Below are positions 30,949 to 36,630 of a stretch of DNA of 36,630 nucleotides, in pieces. Source of the DNA: Bacteriovoracaceae bacterium (lineage in GTDB: Bacteria; Bdellovibrionota; UBA2394); the NCBI GenBank assembly GCA_028287765.1, contig JAQBPA010000208.1:1-36630 (forward strand), written 5' to 3'. The notes under the pieces are model-generated. The model did not search any database and was not told where the DNA came from. It worked only from the letters and a program-made list of their open reading frames with translations. The translations under genes and the position numbers were made by a program. Numbering within the stretch: the first letter of the stretch is position 1; each line of letters begins with the position of its first letter.

Positions 30949-31986
30949 ATGTCTGATAAAGTAAAACTTGATCTTCCTGCAGTAACAGCTTTAAAAATTT
31001 TTATTTTTGTCGGTGTAGGTTATGCATTCTATCTTCTGCTTCCCTTATTCCTCATTCTATTTTTGGCATGTCTTCTCGCCATAACGCTTGAACCCGTGAC
31101 GAGATGGCTTGAACGTCATGGTTTCAAACGCGGCCTAGCGGTGATATTTATTAGCTTCGTTCTCCTTTCGCTTTTAACTCTTTTCATCGTTTTTGTTCTA
31201 CCAACACTTTTCCATCAATTGGGATCGTTTGTGGAAGACTTTCCCAGTTATCGAGATAAATTGTTCAGCAGATTCCCCGAAGGAACCTTTTTTAATCGCG
31301 CCCTCAGATCGACAATAGCACTCGCGAATGCTCAATCTTTTGGAGAATGGATGACCCACTTAGCAACTGTGGGCCAAGTTACAGCAACCGTTATTTTAAA
31401 ATTGCTTTTTTTATTCGTTATCGCTGTCTATTTATTAGCCGACGGGAAAAGTGCGTATCGTTGGATTCGGCATTTTTTTCCACCTGCTACTCAAAATAAA
31501 ATGGATTCTTCGGCCGATGAAATGATCGATGTCGTCATCGCTTTTACGACGGGTCAGGGGATTTGCTCACTTCTCGCTATATTTTATACCTTTTTAATTT
31601 TGAATATATTTTCTGTGCCTGCTGCCCTTACCTTGGCACTTCTCGCAGGTATTTTTGATATTCTTCCCGTGCTAGGATTTATTTTGTTTAGTATCCCGGC
31701 CATTTTGCTTGCTCTCACCGTATCGGAATACACAGCTTTAATGGTTTTTCTCTTTTATTTGGTCTATCACGGAATCGAAGCATATATTCTCGTTCCTAAA
31801 ATATATGGGAACAAACTTCGTCTCTCGAGCCTAACGGTCTTGCTCACATTGACGGCTGCAGGTCTTATCGCAGGAGTTCCGGGAGCTATAGTGGCCCTTC
31901 CACTAGCCGCTGCCTTTCCGATAGTAGAAAAAATTTGGTTGAAAGATTATCTCGCCTCTCAAAAGGACGCCCCCACAGTAAGATAG
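30949..31986 (+). CDS. AI-2E/PerM-family transporter
   Basis: The 345-residue product has the family's layout of about eight helices: an N-terminal trio (YAFYLLLPLFLILFLACLLAI), EPVTRWLERHGFKRGLAVI, a central soluble segment with FVEDFPSYRDKLFSRFPEG, then the C-terminal helices with DILPVLGFILFSIPAILLAL and IEAYILVPKIYGNKLRLSSL. That last motif is diagnostic for the AI-2E transporter family. Substrates vary and are mostly unknown (autoinducer-2, sodium or protons, other solutes). ATG 30949 is chosen over 30946; the two are adjacent. The end overlaps the convergent Omp85 gene by 28 bp. Confidence 0.92.
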   Translation: MSDKVKLDLPAVTALKIFIFVGVGYAFYLLLPLFLILFLACLLAITLEPVTRWLERHGFKRGLAVIFISFVLLSLLTLFIVFVLPTLFHQLGSFVEDFPSYRDKLFSRFPEGTFFNRALRSTIALANAQSFGEWMTHLATVGQVTATVILKLLFLFVIAVYLLADGKSAYRWIRHFFPPATQNKMDSSADEMIDVVIAFTTGQGICSLLAIFYTFLILNIFSVPAALTLALLAGIFDILPVLGFILFSIPAILLALTVSEYTALMVFLFYLVYHGIEAYILVPKIYGNKLRLSSLTVLLTLTAAGLIAGVPGAIVALPLAAAFPIVEKIWLKDYLASQKDAPTVR

Positions 31987-33242
31987 GTTGCAAAGGCTTT
32001 ATCTTCTATTCCATAGCCCACGTCGTAGCCAACAATAGGTATCGCGATACCTTTAATATAAATTCGAAGTCCCGTTCCAAGTCCATTACGCCAGGCGGAT
32101 CTCGAAAATTGATGCTCGCTAAAATAAATAATTCCAGAATCCCAAAAGCCGATTCCACGCAAAATAAATTTTTTAAAATTAAAAATGGGAAACGTCACTT
32201 CTTCTTGAAGCGTATATTTTGTATCACCGCGAAATTCTCGATAAAGATACCCGCGCAAATTATCTCCTCCGAGCATCAATTCGTAATAAAACGGAAGATC
32301 TCGAGCGAGCTGTATGGATGCACGAGTTGCAAAATTAAATCGGTGGTGCGAAAGACCAAACGCATTTCCAAACCTAAGAATTTGTTTAAAATAATTGAAA
32401 TCGCTGTAAAATCGGCCATCGGAGAGCTGTGATTCGAGTTCTAGTGTCGAACCTTCAGTCAACCCTTCAAAAGTTTCGGTATTTGAATAATTGAATTTTA
32501 ATAATAAGGCATTGTCGTTTCCTTCGATAAGATCAACAGCACGGAGTCCGGGTTCACTGCTCTTTAAGCGCTGCCTTATCCGACGATAATAAGCACCGAT
32601 AGAATTTGAAAAATGCGGACTCCACTGATAACCCGGCAGAAGGGTAAAACCCTTCTCAGTTACGTTCACGCGCCTCACTTCTTTTCGATCTTCGTATTCG
32701 CGCATCTGATCCAAACGAATGAGCCCATCGAAGTCTAAAATAAATGCGGAACTGAACAAAGACGGATCGCGATAGGCAAACACCGCATGACGCGCTTGAT
32801 TTCCATAGTCTGCAAACAGAAGAATTCTTTTAAATCTCCCAAAAAGATTACTCTCCACATAAGTCGCCCCTCCCGAATAAGTCCCTTCAGAAAAAGAAAA
32901 TGAGGGAACCACAAACCAAGATATTTTTTCTTTGACCCAAATAACAATAATCGAGTGCATAGAATCAGAGCCCGGTTTTTGAGATACCCTTACTTCCTCA
33001 AAAATAATATTGGAACCTAATTTTTCTTTTGCTTCTTTGAGAAGGACTTCCGTAATCTCTTGATTAATAAAAAGACCACTCTTCGCTAAAATAGCGTCCG
33101 TTTTTGCTTTTTTATTATTTTGAACCACGATGCTCTCGATTCGCTCTGCTTTCGCCAGAAGAAATTGAGGTATCAAAAAAATAATAAAAAGAGAAAAGAG
33201 TTTAAGAAGGCGAAAATCTTGATTGATGATTTTCAACGCCAT
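31959..33242 (-). CDS. minimal Omp85 (BamA/TamA-superfamily) outer-membrane protein
   Basis: A signal peptide (FIIFLIPQFLLAKA, cleavage near residue 32) is followed by one POTRA-like domain of about 75 residues (IESIVVQNNKKAKTDAILAKS with beta-alpha-alpha-beta-beta order) and a barrel of about 320 residues. GGDNLRGYLYREF (residues 325-337) is the conserved LRGY/VRGF loop motif of Omp85 proteins. The protein ends in Phe (GASF), as outer-membrane barrels do. At 427 residues with a single POTRA it is far shorter than BamA (about 800). The role may be export of lipids or proteins; nothing in the sequence decides. Confidence 0.88.
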   Translation of the reverse strand: MALKIINQDFRLLKLFSLFIIFLIPQFLLAKAERIESIVVQNNKKAKTDAILAKSGLFINQEITEVLLKEAKEKLGSNIIFEEVRVSQKPGSDSMHSIIVIWVKEKISWFVVPSFSFSEGTYSGGATYVESNLFGRFKRILLFADYGNQARHAVFAYRDPSLFSSAFILDFDGLIRLDQMREYEDRKEVRRVNVTEKGFTLLPGYQWSPHFSNSIGAYYRRIRQRLKSSEPGLRAVDLIEGNDNALLLKFNYSNTETFEGLTEGSTLELESQLSDGRFYSDFNYFKQILRFGNAFGLSHHRFNFATRASIQLARDLPFYYELMLGGDNLRGYLYREFRGDTKYTLQEEVTFPIFNFKKFILRGIGFWDSGIIYFSEHQFSRSAWRNGLGTGLRIYIKGIAIPIVGYDVGYGIEDKAFATYLTVGASF

Positions 33243-33255
33243 TCGAAATAAATAT

Positions 33256-33744
33256 TTAAGCGGCTTCTAAAGAGTGTTTAACGGATTCTTCCTCTTTTTC
33301 TACTTCCTGGGCCAAATCAATCGACTCATCCTTCATAATGACTTTTTTCGCCTTTGGAAAAATTTCATCTTCTTCTTCACGGACATGAAGCTTGAAAAGC
33401 TCGCTTAGAACCTCTGCTTTCGCACACCATTCTTCAGTATTCTTGTCGGCGTCTTTTAATTCATCGAGTAGTTGCTTTACGAGACGATGTTCTTCATACG
33501 CTTCAAGAGTCAGATAGTGAGTCATATCGCTTTCTTCGGTTCGAGGATAAAATAGTTTCTCTTCCGCCTGTGTATGAGCTTCGAGTTCACGGTAAATATC
33601 GTTAAAAATACTTTCGCGCTCAGTATCTTCATCGTCAGTCACTAATAATTTTTTAAAAAGGCTTTCCACTTTTCTATGATCTTTCGAAAGCTTTTCAAAA
33701 ACATTTAAATCAGTTGTTTTATGTTCGCTCTTAGCGGTGGCCAT
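33256..33744 (-). CDS. hemerythrin HHE-domain protein
   Basis: The four-helix bundle is visible with iron ligands His23 (KDHRKVESLF), His57 and Glu61 (EAHTQAEEKLFYPR), His86 (YEEHRLVKQ), His120 and Glu124 (LHVREEEDEIFPKAKK). These repeat the H-HxxxE pattern of HHE proteins. The domain binds a di-iron centre and in bacteria contributes to oxygen, nitric-oxide or peroxide sensing or storage. AAGGAGAACACT precedes the ATG. The gene is only 13 bp after the Omp85 start region but is oriented in the same direction (minus), so it may lead that transcript. An element-like inverted repeat lies 97 bp upstream. Confidence 0.92.
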   Translation of the reverse strand: MATAKSEHKTTDLNVFEKLSKDHRKVESLFKKLLVTDDEDTERESIFNDIYRELEAHTQAEEKLFYPRTEESDMTHYLTLEAYEEHRLVKQLLDELKDADKNTEEWCAKAEVLSELFKLHVREEEDEIFPKAKKVIMKDESIDLAQEVEKEEESVKHSLEAA

Positions 33745-33840
33745 AGTGTTCTCCTTTTGTTTGTAAATTTTATAAAATTGAAAACCATTTATCAGAATGC
33801 ATTAAATCAACTTAACGCATCGGCTACAGTCTCGCCTAAC

Positions 33841-33852
33841 GACTAAGGTTAG
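33841..33852. promoter_or_regulatory. element copy CGACTAAGGTTA within CTAAC/GTTAG repeat
   Basis: It fits the left half CGACT and the right half GGT of the recurrent element and sits within CTAAC-N7-GTTAG (33837-33853). It is 97 bp upstream of the hemerythrin (minus) and 108 bp upstream of the 88-residue gene (plus). Confidence 0.35.
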
Positions 33853-33959
33853 AACTCCCTGTTTCTACTTCGCTCTACCAGACTTAGTTCTATTGCAATC
33901 AGCAGGACAAAATGGCTGGAAAAATTGTATAAAAACTGTTTCTCAGTTAAAGATTTTAT

Positions 33960-34226
33960 ATGAGTTTTACTCCCAAACAATTCTACCGATACCGAAAGAA
34001 CTTCCATCGAGCTGCCTTGAGGCTTGGAGATATTTATCAGCTTTCTAAAGAAGTTGACTGTTTCCCAAAGCTAAAGAAAGAATTCATCCTCATCAACGCT
34101 CGCGGAGTTGAATTTCATCTTAGTTGTAGTTACGAGGATCTCGATAACGTACGACTCGAAGACATTTTTGAAGAAGTCCCGAAACCTACTTGGTGGGGAT
34201 CTTCTGACAAATCCTATAGCGAATAA
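33960..34226 (+). CDS. small protein of unknown function (88 aa)
   Basis: The 88-residue product is soluble and charged, with YRYRKNFHRAALRLGDIYQLSKEVDC at the start and a Trp-rich end (KPTWWGSSDKSYSE). It has no signal peptide or membrane segment. The ribosome binding site is weak (AAAGATTTTAT). Codon use looks normal and the frame is well formed. It sits 64 bp before the thiolase gene and may be transcribed with it. No family recognised. Confidence 0.6.
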   Translation: MSFTPKQFYRYRKNFHRAALRLGDIYQLSKEVDCFPKLKKEFILINARGVEFHLSCSYEDLDNVRLEDIFEEVPKPTWWGSSDKSYSE

Positions 34227-34290
34227 ATTTTCCACAGAATTCTAAAAAGCAATTCTTTAACAGCGAGAGTGCTTAATGTATCTTTGAAGA

Positions 34291-35556
34291 ATGAAAAAAG
34301 TAGGTATTATTGGTGGTGTACGAACTCCATTCGTTCGATCCTTCGCAAATTATTCATCCAAAACAAATCAAGATATGATGACGTTTGTTCTGCAAGAACT
34401 TACGTCTCGTTACGGACTTAAAGGAAAAAAAGTAGGCGACGTTCTCCTCGGTGCCGTCATTAATCATTCCATGGATTGGCATCTTGCTCGTGAATCCGTT
34501 TTAGGAAGTGGACTGGCTCCCGAAACTCCGGCTGCCTACGTTCAAAGAGCTTGCGGAACAAGCTTGGAGACCACGCTCCAAATCGCAAATAAAATTCGCG
34601 CCGGGCAAATCGAATGCGGAATCGCGGGTGGAGTAGATACAAATTCGGATTTACCGCTCGAAATCAGTCGAAAGCTCGCAAAAAAAATTGTGAGCTTTGC
34701 ACAAACCAAGGGACTGCTGAATAAATTAAATATTTTAAAGTCATTTCGTTTTGCGGAACTAAAACCAGCGAAGCCTGGCATTGTTGAGCCGAGAACAGGT
34801 CTTTCAATGGGTGAACATTGTGAGCTCATGGCTAAAGAATGGAAAATTTCTCGTAAGGCACAGGATGAGCTCGCTCTGCTTAGTCATCAAAATGGTCTTC
34901 GAGCGTATGACTCGGGTTTCTATAAAGATTTAGTTTTGGAGTACGAAGGATTAAAACAGGATTCGTTTCTGAGACGAGACACAACTCTAGAGAAGCTCTC
35001 AAAGCTAAAACCTGCCTTTGATCCTGCGAACGGAACGCTTACAGCTGGAAATTCTACTCCCTTCACAGACGGAGCGTCCGCTGTACTTCTTTCTTCTGAA
35101 GATGAAGCAAAAAAAATGGGCTGGAAAATAGAAGCTTACTTCGTGGATGCAGAAGTCGCTGCTGTCGATTATATAGACAAAAAAGAAGGCCTTCTTATGG
35201 CGCCGGCTTACGCTATCCCTCGCCTTCTCGCCCGCAACCAATTAAAGCTGCAAGATTTTGATTTTTATGAAATTCACGAAGCCTTCGAAGCGCAAGTTCT
35301 TTGCACTCTGAAAGCTTGGGAGTCCGAAGATTTTTGCAGAAATCGCATAGGACTTTCAAATGCTCTGGGTTCCATCGATCGCGCTAAACTGAATGTGAAC
35401 GGCGGGAGCGTTGCACTCGGCCATCCTTTTGCTGCCACGGGAAGTCGAATCGTTGCGACTCTCGCGAAAGCTTTAGAAAAAAAAGGGAGTGGCCGTGGAC
35501 TGGTTTCGATTTGTACTGCGGGAGGAATGGGAGTGACTGCAATCCTTGAGCGATAA
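34291..35556 (+). CDS. fadI: acetyl-CoA C-acyltransferase (thiolase, FadI type)
   Basis: The product is 421 residues. The nucleophilic Cys88 is in QRACGTSLET; GHPFAATGSR near residue 380 holds the catalytic His, and SICTAGGMG near 407 holds the acid/base Cys. EIHEAFEAQVL corresponds to the NEAF loop but with His in place of Asn, a substitution known in FadI-type and trifunctional-protein thiolases. The enzyme cleaves 3-ketoacyl-CoA with CoA in the last step of beta-oxidation. A convergent fadE gene lies just downstream, so both ends of the pathway are encoded here. FadI rather than a biosynthetic acetyl-CoA acetyltransferase is favoured by length and motifs. Confidence 0.9.
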   Translation: MKKVGIIGGVRTPFVRSFANYSSKTNQDMMTFVLQELTSRYGLKGKKVGDVLLGAVINHSMDWHLARESVLGSGLAPETPAAYVQRACGTSLETTLQIANKIRAGQIECGIAGGVDTNSDLPLEISRKLAKKIVSFAQTKGLLNKLNILKSFRFAELKPAKPGIVEPRTGLSMGEHCELMAKEWKISRKAQDELALLSHQNGLRAYDSGFYKDLVLEYEGLKQDSFLRRDTTLEKLSKLKPAFDPANGTLTAGNSTPFTDGASAVLLSSEDEAKKMGWKIEAYFVDAEVAAVDYIDKKEGLLMAPAYAIPRLLARNQLKLQDFDFYEIHEAFEAQVLCTLKAWESEDFCRNRIGLSNALGSIDRAKLNVNGGSVALGHPFAATGSRIVATLAKALEKKGSGRGLVSICTAGGMGVTAILER

Positions 35557-35695
35557 AGAACTCATCGAAGGTGTAGATTATTATACGAATGAGAACGGAC
35601 TTTTAGTTTTCACGGCTAAGTTTCATCTCGACCGTGGGTACTGCTGTGAAAACGATTGTTTAAACTGTCCTTACGATTTGAAAAATAAAAAATAA
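35546..35695 (+). CDS. DUF5522 small Cys-rich protein
   Basis: The reading frame gives a 49-residue protein ending in GYCCENDCLNCPYDLKNKK. The GVDYYTNENGLLVFTAKFHL stretch followed by RGYCC-C-CPY is the DUF5522 pattern; the four Cys probably bind zinc or an iron centre. The frame has no ATG or GTG before the conserved region; TTG at 35546, which overlaps the thiolase end by 11 bp, is the only reasonable start. Coupling to thiolase translation would explain the weak start. The gene is often found near metabolic genes, but its function is unknown. Confidence 0.75.
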   Translation: MSDKELIEGVDYYTNENGLLVFTAKFHLDRGYCCENDCLNCPYDLKNKK

Positions 35696-35748
35696 CTCAG
35701 TCATCATCGCTTTTTCGGCCAGATTCGCCTTCAGACTGTTTGTCTAAT

Positions 35749-36630
35749 TCATACTGCAGCCGGAAGCGAATTAAACGCGTCCACTTGAATCGCTTCGTCT
35801 CGAGCTTTTTCGGCCTCAGAAAAAGAATTAAACTCTGCCTGGCTAATCACTCCGGCCTTAAGCGCACGCTCGGAGACATTATTTTTTGGAGCCTTATCTA
35901 ATTTTTTGGCTTTCACGGCTGCCTTGATTTTTGTTTCTACAGATTTAGCGGCAAGCACCTTTGTGCGCGCCCATTCGAGTCGACCAAGACCTTGCTCAGT
36001 GGCTAAAGGACGGTACGCCTGAAGCGTAAGCTCGTCTCTTACTTGCTCGTCGTAAAGAAGTGCCAAAGAAAGCTCGGCGGTTAATGAATCGGAAGGCGGA
36101 CGGTAAGAAATGCCGAACGGAAAAGTCACAAGCTTCGCAGCGAAGGCGGCCAATCGATTGGGAAAATTTTCGAACAACCCGTTAAACGAAAGACCGATTT
36201 GATGAAGGGAGTACTGACAACACCATCGCACAAAAATTAAATCTTTTTGTTGTTGTCCGCGATCGACGTAATATTTGAGCGAAGACGAAGCTAAATACAT
36301 CCAAGCGAGAATGTTTGCAAATCGAGAACTCAGTCTCTCTTTTCGTTTTAAATCGCCACCGAGAGCGCCCATCGCAATATCCGCAAATACGGCGAACGCC
36401 GTGCTCATGCGAGTAAGCTGTTTGAAATAACATTTCACTTTAGGAACGGAAGGCGCCGATGCAAAACTCGCACCAGTGAGCGCATACCATTTTGCGCGAA
36501 ATACGTTTGCGATCGTAAAACAAATATGTCCAAAAAACGCCCGATCAAAGGCAACGAGATCCCCTTTAGCAACCGCATTCATTTCTTTTTCAACGAAGGG
36601 ATGACATCGAATGGCTCCTTGCCCGAAAAT
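35749..36630 (-). CDS. fadE: acyl-CoA dehydrogenase FadE, C-terminal part (runs off window)
   Basis: The frame is open to the right edge, where it reads GQGAIRCHPFVEKEMNAV, so the ATG at 36582 is internal and the gene's 5' part is outside. The visible 293 residues match the C-terminal DUF1974 region of FadE: FDRAFFGHICFTIANVFRA, SSRFANILAWMYLASSSLKYY, FVRWCCQYSLHQIGLSFNGLFENFPNR, YRPPSDSL and RPLATEQGLGRLEWA. FadE carries out the first, FAD-dependent step of beta-oxidation. It converges with the thiolase and DUF5522 genes. The catalytic N-terminal domains are not in the window. Confidence 0.93.
   Translation of the reverse strand: MFGQGAIRCHPFVEKEMNAVAKGDLVAFDRAFFGHICFTIANVFRAKWYALTGASFASAPSVPKVKCYFKQLTRMSTAFAVFADIAMGALGGDLKRKERLSSRFANILAWMYLASSSLKYYVDRGQQQKDLIFVRWCCQYSLHQIGLSFNGLFENFPNRLAAFAAKLVTFPFGISYRPPSDSLTAELSLALLYDEQVRDELTLQAYRPLATEQGLGRLEWARTKVLAAKSVETKIKAAVKAKKLDKAPKNNVSERALKAGVISQAEFNSFSEAEKARDEAIQVDAFNSLPAAV

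Noticed and set aside
31935-32432. A 165-residue open frame on the plus strand
   Set aside because: It is antisense to the Omp85 gene, is Lys/Ser/Ile-rich without motifs, and overlaps the end of the PerM-family gene.

Overview
The window looks like a chromosomal segment of a Gram-negative bacterium of moderate-to-low GC (low 40s percent by eye). It encodes an Omp85 outer-membrane protein, lipoproteins with classical lipoboxes, many Sec signal peptides, FadI/FadE beta-oxidation enzymes and an iron superoxide dismutase. The mix of a Ku/LigD repair cluster, a chromosomal VirB-like cluster, sensor-less histidine kinases and many small stress-type proteins would fit Bdellovibrionota or another delta-type proteobacterium. 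That placement is inference from gene content, not from a phylogenetic marker. I see no rRNA, tRNA, CRISPR array, insertion sequence, integrase or prophage.

Layout. Positions 1-657 hold a probable decayed gene and nothing else I can support. From 658 to 4067 three plus-strand genes encode two secreted proteins of unknown function and a BON-domain protein. From 10403 down to 4080 everything is on the minus strand: a 33-residue membrane peptide, Ku, a LigD-type ligase with phosphoesterase domain, a separate LigD-type primase/polymerase, a secreted protein, a pirin, and an S1/P1-type nuclease split by a one-base frameshift. From 10564 to 18424 a tightly overlapping plus-strand operon encodes a VirB2/B3/B4/B5/B6/B9/B10-like type IV secretion apparatus ending in two lipoproteins. 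No VirD4, VirB11, VirB8 or relaxase gene is present.

From about 18440 to 28880 lies a region of stress and signalling genes. It contains short intrinsically disordered proteins, a 4-TM protein, an HMA-like secreted protein with Fe-superoxide dismutase, two DUF883 (YqjD/ElaB) proteins, a YqjE-like protein, a DUF1328 protein, two histidine kinases, three response regulators, a secreted protein with an HExxH motif, and a Gfo/Idh/MocA oxidoreductase. Many of these genes share a palindromic element resembling CRACTWWRGTYG within about 120 bp of their start. I propose this as the operator of a local stress regulon; the FixJ/NarL-type regulator at 23637 is the obvious candidate to test.

From 28936 to 33744 is an envelope and stress segment: a YihY-family membrane protein fused to an AsmA/DUF748-like periplasmic domain, a PerM/AI-2E-family permease, a minimal Omp85 protein and a hemerythrin. 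The right end carries a small unknown gene, a FadI-type thiolase, a DUF5522 protein on a TTG start overlapping it, and the C-terminal part of FadE, which runs off the right edge.
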